A stretch of 64,000 bases of DNA, taken from Siniperca chuatsi (lineage: Eukaryota; Chordata; Actinopteri; Centrarchiformes; Sinipercidae). Below are positions 13,429-31,900 of the stretch, in pieces. The stretch covers positions 16,222,233-16,286,232 of the forward strand of contig NC_058052.1 in assembly GCF_020085105.1 (NCBI RefSeq). The letters are read 5' to 3'. A program made the position numbers and the translations under genes. Each line of letters opens with the position of its first letter. Positions within the stretch are counted from its first letter, which is position 1. The notes below the pieces were generated by a model that was not told where the DNA came from, did not search any database, and saw only the letters and a list, made by a program, of their open reading frames with translations.

Positions 13429-15600
13429 TGACAGGCACAACAGTGTAAGAGCAGCTACTGACAATATTGTTTACATTATTTTCTATTTATTAAGTTCATT
13501 TAGCCTGAATTTGTTAGATTTTTCCCAAGTAAATGAATATGTTTGTTAATGTGTCAGTGGCTTATTTTTTAAAAACGTTACCGTTATATACCTTGGTTAA
13601 AACATTAAATTACATTGTTTCAGTTGCATCACTTCCTTGAGGAGCTTTTGACATTTAGTGTGACATTTTGGTGGGGATGTTGTAACTTGTGTTCTTGTTT
13701 GTGTAACAGCCTAACGTATCTACTTTTTGCCATCTCAGCAGGTCTGATGTTGCACTGACATTATTGGGTTTTTTTCTTATTTTCTTATTTTTGTATCTGT
13801 ATTTTCTTTAACTCAGTACAGTATAGATTCATAATTATGAAGTTGTAGAGATTAATTAATTGTCATTTCTGTAAATAAGTTCTAGTGGTGCTGTAGAATT
13901 TCTTCTGGACATTACAAGTTTCAACTGCTTTTTTATGTGCATATTAAGTCATTGACGCCAATTTTTTTAAAGTTCTATTTTTACATCATACAAGAGTGAA
14001 ACAGTGCTGTGAAAGTGGTTGGTCAAGCCTTGTGTTTTGGACAATTTGTTGTGCTACAAAATGGTTTTAAATGAAACTGACGTATAGATTTTTTTAATGC
14101 ACATTTGCACAGCGGGTAACCATAGCAGTATGTGGCCATATGGAGTCTTCCTCTTTTGGATGCCTATGATGTGCTACAGATCTCCAGTATGACGCTTATG
14201 ACACACCGCAGATTATACTGTGTACAGTATGACGACTAAAGAATCTGGCCTGCATGGTTAACTGAGTTATCTGGATAACTTTGCTGAACAGATCAGTTTT
14301 TTCTCAGTCCATGTTCCAGATTTGAGCAAAATTATCCAGATAACTTTGGATAATGAAGGAGGTTCTATGTTTTCGAGGCAGTTGAGAACCACCTTGAATT
14401 GTCCTCATAACAGTAAATAGTCTGCTAGAAGTTAAATCCACAAGAAGAAGGCCATAGTCCTTATCAGCTTTTATCACCTTCTATCACTACCCTTATGGCA
14501 AATAAAGGAAGAGTATGTGATAATATGCAAAGTTTTACACTATATAACATGATTTTTGTTGTGTATAATTTCTCAAATGAAAAACAGAAAAACACAGAAT
14601 TTTAATTGAAAATTGAAACATGATGACCTTGGCTCAAAGCCATTTGCTAACCTGTCGCTGCGACCAGAGACCCCGAGCAGCAAACGAGAAAATGTCAAAT
14701 ATTTGTCAGTGACACAACTATGCCCTGATAAAACAAGTGGTGCACTTCTTTTCACAGACCTTAAATATCATTTTATTATTCAACTGTAATGGAAAACACT
14801 GTATAACTCTCAATAAATTCATTGGTAATTAATTTTCTAGCACAACAAATTAAATTCTCAAGGTGTGCACACAGCACTAGAATGTTTGGCATAATGAAGT
14901 GGAGGACTGTGGTTGCCCCTAAATGTTAGCAAAACATGCCGCTGGAGGACTTGATTTTAAAGTTCATTCCAACAGCATTATCTTTATTTTTTGATATAGA
15001 TGTTTAGATTTGACAAAGTCTCTGATCATGTGTTTATTGTGAAGAGGCCTGTTGTGTGCTTTCAGGGTCTGTTTACATGATGTTACCGAAGTGGTCCTCT
15101 ATCACGACTGCTTTTATCTCCTCTTGTGTTCTGTGAATTTTGCTTCGCTTGTGAATGTTGGTTGTGGAATATTTGATTGTGTGGATTCTTATTTGATGCT
15201 TGTTAGTAGTATATTAGGATAAATGGGTTGGTCAGGATTTTTTACTAGTATATACTTTTTATTATACTGTTGATTATTTGTGTTCGTCTGCATCCATTTG
15301 GAGCAGCTATAAGCAATTGTTTTTGATTGGTAGTATAATACAGTGTTCCTGAGTGTAGGTGTAACACAATCAAGTGTTGAAAAGATGTGTTGTCACTGAT
15401 ACTTGTCATTATCAGCAGCAACATTGTCTTTAATGACTGTATGATATTGTAGAGCATGGACTGGACTTACATAAGCTGTTTAGTCACAACTGCGTTTTAA
15501 CCCTGCGCTTTGAGAAACCGCTGACGCACAATTTATAGTAAATAAATACTAATTTTTGTAGATCATTCACATCGTATTCTTTGAATTATTCACTCATGTT
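13429..15600 (+). other. CUEDC2 3' untranslated region, ends not fixed
   Basis: AT-rich non-coding sequence follows the CUEDC2 stop. Candidate AATAAA signals are at 14501-14506 and 14812-14817, with another near 15540, so alternative 3' ends are possible. No gene or recognised repeat is seen. Confidence 0.4.
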
Positions 15601-17764
15601 ACTTAAGATACTAATTCAAACCATCAAATATTTTATTTCATAGCTTTGTGTGTAAGAAATCACATCTTTCAGCAGTCATTCAGAACTGTAGAACTTTGCA
15701 AACAAACTTTAATCAGAGGAACAGGGAGAGCACATACTGAATGTTGAAAACAAAAAACAGGCATCCATCAATCCATCTATGAACCCTCATCAGTCCCGCC
15801 TATTAAGCTGTTTAATGCCAGAGTTAAAACAAACATTTTGACCATATAATAAACATTTTAAAAAAACATGTCCTTGAAACACTTAGTGCCACGCCATTAT
15901 TAAGCAAGGCACATATAGTAAACAGGGTTAACTTAGAAAAGAGAGATGAAACATCAATCGGGTTAATTCTTTTTTTACAGAGGAAGTAGCTCTGTTCCAT
16001 CATCGTGCAATCTGTAAGAAATAGATATGCACATTGTCAGCAATTTAAAGGTTGAACTTTAATCAGACACAACAAAACTCTTGAAAACCAGTACATTCCT
16101 GGTGAATTAAGTGCTTGGGTATTCCTATTTTATAGTTCATCACTTACTGATTCATCCAATGTCACAGACAAACAAAGCTTTCTGAATATGGAGATACCCA
16201 TCTACTGGTTTGTATGTTGGTTTGGCACATACAGCACAATTTATGAAATGATCCTCCCCTTTTGTTTAATATACATTTTTACAATAGTTCGAGAGAGCAC
16301 TTTACTTTAAGATCTTCAAAATATGGCTGCATGTAAGTAAAAATAAGTGCATTTCTGAGGATTGTTAACCTAAAGTAATCATAAGAGCAAGTTTTAAACT
16401 GGAATTTGACTTTTGTAACCATTGCAGCTTAATTTTATCTCAGATCTGCTGGATTTAACACACCATGTTGAATATTTGTATTGTAGCAGTATAGAACCAG
16501 GTAACAATACATCAAGCTTAACATGCAGCTGCAGACTTGACCACTACATGGTACATTATGTTGCCCTGCAATGGCTGATACATAAGCTACATCCCAGCAG
16601 TCAGCTAGTTCAGTCCATTAATAACATATTAACAAAATGTAAAAATTAAGCAGTTTGCTTTAACCACTTTTACACTCATAACAGATTTAACCATCATATT
16701 CCCAAATCACCTGTAATTACTTTGAGAAGTTTCCCCAAAAACAGTATTTTAGTATAAACAGCAGTATTTGCTTTTAATTCTTAAAGTTAACCATATTTGC
16801 AACTAAAATTGCAGTATGTAATTTGTTTTCGGTACTCCCTCACCTATTACTTGTACACAGAATAGCACATCCAATAAAGTCCTTAAAATATAAATCAAAC
16901 AAGCAAGAGCATAAATAAAACACAAAGCAATCACTCAGCTAAAATAACTTAGCTGCAAGCAGTCACATATTCCTTCAGCTGAATATACGACCCACCCCCC
17001 CACACACACACGCATATTTTTGATCATATTTCATCACAGTTTTTAATCACTGTACTTCTGTGTTTTATTGCTGTGCCTATGCTGTCTTCTTTGCAACAGA
17101 AAATTCTTGCTGATCACTCCCCAAAACCATGCAGGTAGACAGAGATAATGCAGATTACGTGGATAAATATTTCACACTTACAAGACCTTTCGTTTTTAGA
17201 GGTATGAACCAAATCCGTCTTAAAGCTATCTTAATGATAAAGATGGAGAATACAGTATAGTCATTCAAACACAACTGTGTTATTACATGTATATAAGAAA
17301 TGTCCTGTGTCTAACTGATGTGTACTGTATATATATATATATATATAATACCTCTTGACTCATTCATTAGTGGTCAAAATATTTAGGTACCAATCTCAGA
17401 CAACTTGTACTGACTGGGTGTGCAAATGCACCCAAATACCCATTAGCTTGAATTATGAGAATGTTGAGAAAACACTGGTTCACATAAATATATCCACAAG
17501 TCTATAAATTAGACCTCCTCTTCAAAGACTTCAAGTAGAGCAAATTCCGATGCGTTAGTCAGATGTGTCTTCTGTAATTGTTGTATTTGCAATGACCATG
17601 GCTCTCGGCGACAACTGAAGCAGAATGGTTTCCAGATGGCCGCTTATTGCCATGCAGTGATACGTAGCTCCAAAGTCAGAATGCACAGAACACACGCAGC
17701 AGTCTCACTTTCACGTGCATACCGTTTCCAAAGCAGTTTAGTTAACATTTTCATGGGTGGGGCT
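15601..17764 (-). other. Intergenic spacer and probable HIF1AN 3' untranslated region
   Basis: HIF1AN ends at 17765 and is transcribed leftward, so its 3' UTR lies here. TTTATT at 17064-17069 is a reverse-strand AATAAA about 700 bp past the stop. Other copies occur further left, so the end is uncertain. A C-run with CA repeat lies near 16993-17013 and a short (AT)n at 17330-17346. No coding sequence was found. Confidence 0.35.
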
Positions 17765-24180
<6,416 letters not shown>

Positions 24181-24419
24181 CGATAATTGTATGCCCAGAA
24201 TATCGGACAGCGACACCTGCAGGACTGGGTGACTAAATGCTCATGCTGTAATAGTTTGGCTCTACCACTAGAGGGACCTATTGCACTTGTTTTTCAGAAA
24301 ATTGATTGTCAAACAAACATTCACAGCTCTAGGGAATATTACACTGCGCTGAGTGAGCATGATGAAACTGCATGCATGGATTTAAATTATATAAGAAGTT
24401 CGAATCCAGTACTGTATCT

Positions 24420-24835
24420 AACTTAGCTACTTATACACCTCTACATTTCAGAGGGAAATATTGTACGTTTTACTCTTCTACTTTATTTCACAGCTATAGT
24501 GACAAGTTACTTTTCAGACAAAGATTTTACATATAAAACATATAATGAGTTTATAAAATGTGATGCATTGTCATAGATTAAACTACTCAAAAGTACATAA
24601 AGCAGTTAAAATTTATTTTTAGTTAAAATTATTTTTAAATGTTATATTATTTTGTATTATTAAAGTATATGAATATAATAGTATAACACTGGGAGGGGTC
24701 ATTCTACATAATAAGTACTTTCATTTTTGACACCAAGTACATATTGCAGATAATACTTATGTACTTTTACTTAAGTAAAATCTTTAATGCAAGACCTTTA
24801 CCTGAAATGGAATATTTTTATAGTGTGGTATTGCC
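24420..24835 (+). repeat. Diverged second copy of the hAT-like GTACTT repeat
   Basis: CATTTCAGAGGGAAATATTG, ACAGCTATAGTGACAAGTTA, CATTCTACATAATAAGTAC and GTACTTTTACTTAAGTA occur in the same order and orientation as in the element at 8830-9545. Its ends and target duplications are no longer clear, so it looks older. Confidence 0.65.
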
Positions 24836-27800
24836 ACACTTAATTTAAGTGATCTGATTCTGAATCCGTCTTCCACAAGTGGTGGTCTGAGCAATGAGCT
24901 GTACAGTAGGAAGCAATAACAAGTATAACACAGGACACAATGCAATCGTTTTTCATCAGACACATTGAGAAGTTGTCCCTGCTCTCTTTGGCTTTTTTCT
25001 CTATGAAATATGTGAAAGACTGAGCAAACACTTTTGAAATCCTAATATTTAACTATGGTTATCATTGCCTCAGCATTACTTTATTGATCAGTGGCCGATC
25101 ATTCTTCATGAGATAGCAGTGCACACTGTACCTTGCTCGGTGGACTTTATCAGCCAATGGAGCCTTGCTCTGTTTTGTCATTGTCACACTGGTATTGAAC
25201 TAGATGGAGTAATCACTTTCATCATTGGTACTCTGTATTTTTAACCTTTTTGTGACAGCTTTTTAAAGCCACCAACAGGCATAATTTTAGCTCAAAAGTA
25301 CAAAAGCATTTCCTGAAATTTTTGTAAAACCTGATACATCTTGTATGTTTTCTCTTGAGTCAGGCTGCATCAGCAGATTTCCACAGCAGCGACTAGATTG
25401 GGCTCCCTGGTGGGTTCCCATGCTCTGTGTTTCCTGTGCAGATCAGTGAGCTGAGCTGATCCCTCTGATGCTCCTCTCCCCCCATTCTTTGCAGATACCC
25501 ACAGCCAGGAGATTGACCACCCTGGTGAGCCTCAAGAAGCTTGTATCTCAATCCTGCTGACACACACACCACTGCTGTCTTCTCCCCAACAGATGCACTA
25601 CTGTCAAAACAAAGACTCTCTCGAGGAGCTACTGTTACAATGAAACCGTTTCCTGATGAGTGTTAAGCATCCGATTACTGCTGAAAACATCCAGTTTCTT
25701 GAGCTTACAGCTAATGCAATAATGATACAACACAGGTAACTACAGACTTCAGTTTTGTTAACCACTTCAAGAGTGCATGGTGGACGTCCCACTCATCTGT
25801 ACTCATCAGTGTTGGCTTTCCCTCACATTCATACTGACCCTCTCCCCTCTAGGTGTTGTAGGTCCAGAGCTCCTAAGCCATAAATCCTATTAGTCAAGGA
25901 TTCTCGGAAACATTATAAGTCGTTTTCCCATCTTTTATTGATTGTATTATCTCTCACTACTTGAGAGAAATCTGCCCAAATGAACAAAAAGCACCCAATT
26001 CCACCTCACACCAAAACTCAAAATTTGATAACAATCATCTTTCAATGCTATAGTAAAAAGACATTTACACATTTCTATCAATAATCTCTGGTGTTCCCTA
26101 CAAAAGTTTAAATTGATCACTCAAGCTCTGTGAGCAAGCGTCTGCTTGAAAACCCCACTCTTCCTCTGTGGTGTTGCATCTCTCTCCGGCACCTCGGGCT
26201 CATGTGTTTTGGCAAATTTAACATGGCAGGGCCAGCCTGAGAGACAGAAGTTTAGACCCCTCGGTCGGAGGTCATGTCACTCTCTGGGGGGGGGGGTGTA
26301 GTCTGAGTCATGATCAACGTTATGTGCTGTTTCACACACTGTTAAAATGTTTTTCATTCAGTGCATCTCCATTCCATTTGTGTGGTTGTTCATTTGAAGG
26401 AATAACATCAACAGAGAGATGATGAGGACATGTTGCATGTTTTTGTACGTCTGTAATTCAGGTTTTTGCCTCCTACTGTGAATCTCATCGCCAATATAGT
26501 GGTCCATTATGTTATGAATATAAGAACACATCAGTGATTGAAGACAAATACAAAAGTATGGTACAGCTGGGTAAAGTGTAAGTGTTACAGTGTGCAATGC
26601 AATGTTTTTGCTTCTCTCTGTTGACCCTGCAGTCCAGCACCTGACGTTGGGTCTCCAGGTTAAGCACAGCATTATCTTCATACACTGCCTACTAGAGCAA
26701 TGCCCACTCTTTCATCTCTGCTGCTGGTGCACAACTGATCTTGACTGAATAAGCGAACGGTGTCACAGGTGTGTCAAACTGCTGCACTTTAAAACGGCCA
26801 AACACGTTTTTCTTTCCCACACATTATCTGATTGCCGTGTCAGCAGGCTTTCCATTGTGGGATGATTTTTTTACATGTGGGTGTAAGTGGGAAATTTTCT
26901 GCTGAGAATGAGCCAGCGCGTGACAGCATGACTCACATAATTAACCCCCCCCCCAAAAAAAATACATTGAATGAACTTTTTGACGTGCCTCCGTTGTACT
27001 CCCTATCACAGTAAATTGCAGAACATCCACAGAGCCGCGGGGCAAAAGCTTGGTATGCTTGGTTTTGTTGGTGAGAGGGTTTTGCTGCATGCCAGGCAGA
27101 GCAATCCAGCCAGCTCACAGGGGTCATCAGAGGAGGGAGGAGTTTTGATTATGATCATTATTTGGTAAATAAGATGTCAACAAGGTGTTTCCTTGACACT
27201 TTATTGAGTAAAAGGAGGAAGGTGCAGAAATGAACGCCCCCTCCTCAATGGGACCTCTAATCTCCTCTTTCATGTCCCATCTCGTCTGAAGGGTTTCAGC
27301 TTGGGCTGCCATGTGCTAGTCTGCCTGGGCCTGGCACTTCTTACTTGCAGGTGGGTTGAGTATCCTGGCAAGCATGTGTTTATAAAACCCACTTGTTTGG
27401 GCACAATACTTGAACTAACTTCTTTTGAGAGAACAGTGTGAATCTGTGCAAAGCCTTTTCCCAAAGTCCTTTAGAAGGCGACAGCCCATTGAGAGTAGAG
27501 AAGAAGGGATTACCTTCCTCGACAGTGGTGCATTTCCGAGAGAGCTGATTAGCTCTGCATTCATTGTTAAATCGAGCAAAGGAAGGCCCTAGAGGAGTGA
27601 AAGGATCCAAATAGGTGGGCCCAGAAATAAAACAGCCGCAGGAAGCCCTGCACAGGCAACCCAAAGTTTTCCCAACATTTCTTTCCCCCACTCCTAAAGA
27701 GGTGCGGCGTGAAAAAGGAGATTAGCATACAAAATTAGAGGCGGGATGATTTTTAAGGGCAACTTGCCTCATGCCCTCCACCCCCACGGCCCTACTCTGT

Positions 27801-28080
27801 CTGGACAAAGTTAATTAAACTAGTATTAAACAGTAAAGAAACTTCCAAGCGCTTGGGAGTTAGGGGGCTCTTTGAGGATTACCATGATGAGGGAGAGAAC
27901 GGGAGGTATTTGTTGAGGCGAAATTGAGAAAGGCGTGATGGAACGAAGAGTACGCTTGGAAAGTTTTCTATTCTTGTTGGTTTGCCCCAGTATCCTAACC
28001 CCAATGCGAACAATGCGAAGAGTAAGGCTGTGTTTACTGCAGACCATCATGTATTACTGTCTCAAAGAGTAAGTTAAAGA
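24836..28080. other. Intergenic region between HIF1AN and WNT8B, possible regulatory DNA
   Basis: No gene is supported. A G-run lies at about 26286-26296 and a C-run near 26945. From about 26820 to 28060 the DNA is repeat-free, mixed in composition and studded with homeodomain-like sites (TTAATTAAACTAG at about 27813, GATTAGCATAC at about 27720). This is the look of conserved non-coding DNA beside a developmental gene. A 30-nt splice-like segment is present at 25495-25524. Confidence 0.4.
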
Positions 28081-28125
28081 AGAATAACACTTTCTTCAGG
28101 CTGAATGATATATAAGATTTAAGGA

Positions 28126-28907
28126 TTTATTATTATTTCATTACATTTTAATAGAAAACAAACCACAAAGGCAACTAACAATAAAGCAAAACTAGGAAAT
28201 GCTGTGCAATAAATTAACAATGTACATTACAAAGTGCTTCATTTTATATACAATTAAATACATCAAGAGGGCAGCAAAGGTCAGGACGAGCCAGATGACG
28301 AGAGAGCAGACTGTCCCCAAAAAATGTCAAAATGTTTCTAAATAAATTCATAGCTTGGCAGTGATAGTTGGATTATACAAAGATTACTGCTAGGCTGACA
28401 GTCTTAGGCGTTCATGGGAACACAACTTGACGGGTTCTTGAAAACTGTGATTTTAAAAGCTAATTATGCCATTGCTACAATAGTCAGATCATCCATCACT
28501 AAAAAACTAATAACTGCTTAATTTTTCCCCATGCTTTTTGTGTATGTATGAAAATAAATATGTTGTGGAGAATTTTGAAACCAGAGAAATACTCTTCCAA
28601 TAACCCAGTGACTTTTAAAAATGTTGTAAAAAGTATAAAAAATATATCTTAAATACATTTATACCAAAAATTCTACAAAGTTGTAAAATCCTCCTCTTCT
28701 CATCTTCTCTATCATGTGGCTTCGTGCACATCCCACTGTCTTTGACTTTTTAATACAAAATTGACAATTAAGATGGTCTGAAATTGTATTTTTGCTAAGT
28801 TTCTGTCCAAAACACACACTATCTGAACATGCACAGAGAGGCTGCGTGCTGACAGGAGCTGCAGCAGTACATATATGATGACTGCAGGGGAGAAGTGATG
28901 AAGATGC
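28126..28907 (-). other. WNT8B 3' untranslated region with candidate polyadenylation signal
   Basis: AT-rich sequence follows the WNT8B stop in the direction of transcription. TTTATT at 28126-28131 is AATAAA on the minus strand, about 780 nt past the stop, and is the best candidate for the poly(A) signal. No coding sequence is present. Confidence 0.4.
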
Positions 28908-31900
28908 TCAGTGCTTCTTCCTCAGTCTGAGGTTCTTCCGGCGGCTACTGGCACTCTCGTTCCTTCCCCTCTGGCCTCCTTTCTTTACACAAAAGTACTT
29001 GGTCACTGTCTTCCTGCACTGCTCACACTTCACCGCACAGCACCAGTGGAATTTACAATTACAGCTCGACACCATCTCAGCTTTGCGCTCCTCCACTGCC
29101 AGCCCGCACTCTCCGCATAGCCTCTTGCAGCTCCGCTTCTCCCATTTGCTCAAGTTCTTGCCCTTCTTGAGGCACTCGCGGCCCTCTGTGCCCGGCAAGC
29201 CCAGAGTGCGGTTTTCCAGGCAGTAATCGGGGGAGTCTTCAAGGTGGACCAGCTCCTTACGAGAGATGGAGCTAAAGGTCTCGGCGATGGCCCCCCGGCT
29301 GGCCGCGCTGTTCCCGGCTCCTCGGAGGAGATCTACCTTCAGAGCCCTGTGGTATTTCTCCTTCAAGTAGTTCCCCACCTCCCTGAACTCCGGCAGCTGC
29401 AGCCAGCAGGTCTGAGTAGTGCAGCTTCCTGACACCCCGTGGCACTTACATGTCCTCTGCATGGTCCCCTTCACAGCCTGGAGACACAGGAAGGAGGTAA
29501 AGAGGGAAGATTCACTTTATTGTAAATGCATTTATAGTTCACTGAGTTGAAGAATATTAGTTTAGTACAAAAAAAAACAAAAGAAATTGATTCTGTGGTA
29601 TGTATATGCACACATACGTACATGCGTGTCTATGTAAGTATATATGTGTGTGTAAAAGACAAGGACGTCCATTGTCTCTTGATTGATATGTTGTCAAATT
29701 AACTGATTGTATTCTCAAAGTTTTCCAGTTAAGTAAAAAAAAAAAAGGGGATGAATACACTGAAAGGAAGAAATGATAGCTTCAAGGCCCATTGCTGCGC
29801 TTCTTTGTCGTCCTCAGTGTTTCCTGACTTTACCAGACACAAAACAGCTGTCGGTTGAAAAGGGACGTTTTCTTTTCGTGAGGAGGGGATGAACTTTCTG
29901 TTGAGGTGAGCTGAATCAAAGTTTCACATTGAGTCCTATTGTCCCCCCAGAAGAAATAGGAGTATTTATTTAGCATGTTCATTATCAACATGTTTTCTAG
30001 TGTGAGAAGACCCAATGGAGAGTCCCATTGAGTGGAGACATGAAAAAGGAGTTTTTCTCTCTTTCTATCCCCATTTTTTTCTGTTACAATGATGCTCCAG
30101 GTGCCATGGGGATCCTAGGGCCCAACAGGGGGGAGCAAAGGCACCGTAAACAATGAGCACTTCAGCTGCACGCCTGTGGTCCCCTCAGACTCCCTTGGGG
30201 CCAAACAAAGACCAACATAAATGTGGGATCCTTATTGCAAGAATAAAACTAAACACTTATTTTAAAAACCAGCATAATACAGAATGCTGTGCAATGTTTG
30301 GCTCCCCAGGATCTCTAATTAAGCTTGCACCAGCGATCCTGAGATTCTTGAGTTGAGGTATTGTCATAAGGGGCATTCAGCACTGGTAAATAGGCCCTTC
30401 TGGTACACCGAACACACTGTTATTATTGGGGACGAGTGGCACCTCACTTATAGCGATGTGAAAGGGATGCTTGGGTGGCACACTCAGTGTAATTCTGAGC
30501 AGGGAAAAATGATTCAAAAGGTGCTTTACACTGTGCAATCAGTTGGAGGGCCAGGAGAGATTCCCAAAATTATAACCAAGCCGCCACTTAGTTTAAATAC
30601 TGTATGGTTCAAATCAAGACATTAACATCACATACTACATCTTATACTAAGGGCTCATCTCTCATTGCCAAGTGGATGGAGTGAATTAAGAGCACCTACT
30701 GTACCTTGCGTCCAGCCTCGTTATTATGGAGATTCATAGCTGCCCGTGCATCCTGCCCAGTCTCCAAGGCATCCACAAACTGTTTGGAGATGGCCTCGCC
30801 AAAGCCGACGTTGTCACTGCAGCCGCCCCAGAGCCAGCCATGACCACCTAGGTGAATGAAAAAAGAATAAAGTAAAAAATAATCCTTTCACACATCAGCC
30901 TCTGCTGCTGTGGGTATTTATGCACAGATTTGTGTATTTCTCTGACCTCGCTGTCCGTTCCTGCTGTCATCACAGCCGCAGTTGTCAAAGTCTCCAAGAC
31001 TGCAGTTCCTGGTTAAAGTGTACATGACTCCAGCGGAGCTGATGGCATGAATGAATGCTGTCTCCCGATTTGCTGCAAACAGAGAAACACATTAACCATC
31101 TTGTCTCATCACAAAGATCACTCATCATAGTTTAGGAATTTTAAAAATTATATTACAATCTCCTTCTCTCAGTAAGTTCAATTACCTGCATAACAAGTTT
31201 CAAGTCTCATATATAACATATTTAGTCCTACTAAAAAAAATACTTAATTAGTCAATTTCCCCATATTCGGTTCAGGACCATAAAACTAGTCTTAATGGTA
31301 ATAATTTTTGCATTGCCAAACATGATTGATTCTGTGTCTTGTGAATCTCTGTATATTGCTTTCATATGCTGCAAATAGAGGCAGTAATTCTGGGGGATGT
31401 TGTGAAATGGATTAGTGTGTTTGTTTTGCCTCTAGCACCCACTGTAACAATCCCAAAGGGTGGTGAATGTTTTGACTAAGCAAACATCTCTATTTCACAA
31501 AGGAAAAAACCCTCCACTCTAACACAGAAACAAACAGAAGCACGCAGTTACAAAACACTTTTTAAACATTAAAAAATCCAGAAAATCCAAATCCGGCTGG
31601 TCTCTGAGGACTCCGGACTTACCGCTGCGCAGGCTGCTGTGCGTGGACAGCTGCAGACCTCGCTCGGGGCAGTTCCAGCGGTCCCATGCAAACTGGTATT
31701 TGCACTCCTCTATGCCACTCTGAGCTCCAGCTGCCACACTGCTGGAGTAGATCAGGTATGCCTGCAGCAGCAGAGACAGGGGAAATATTAAACCCATAAA
31801 ATAATGCACAGGCACGCCACACCTTCCTACAATGACAACATGGTTGAAGAAGTTGAGATGGTTCTGAAGCATCTGGCATTTGATACCCAGATTGTCCTAG

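Noticed and set aside
24390-24402. GTTCGAATCC, like a tRNA B box
   Set aside because: No A box at the right distance and no cloverleaf can be folded around it.
26358-26681. 107-codon minus-strand open frame in the HIF1AN-WNT8B spacer
   Set aside because: No domain, no splice partners and low-complexity hydrophobic content; expected by chance in a 64-kb window.
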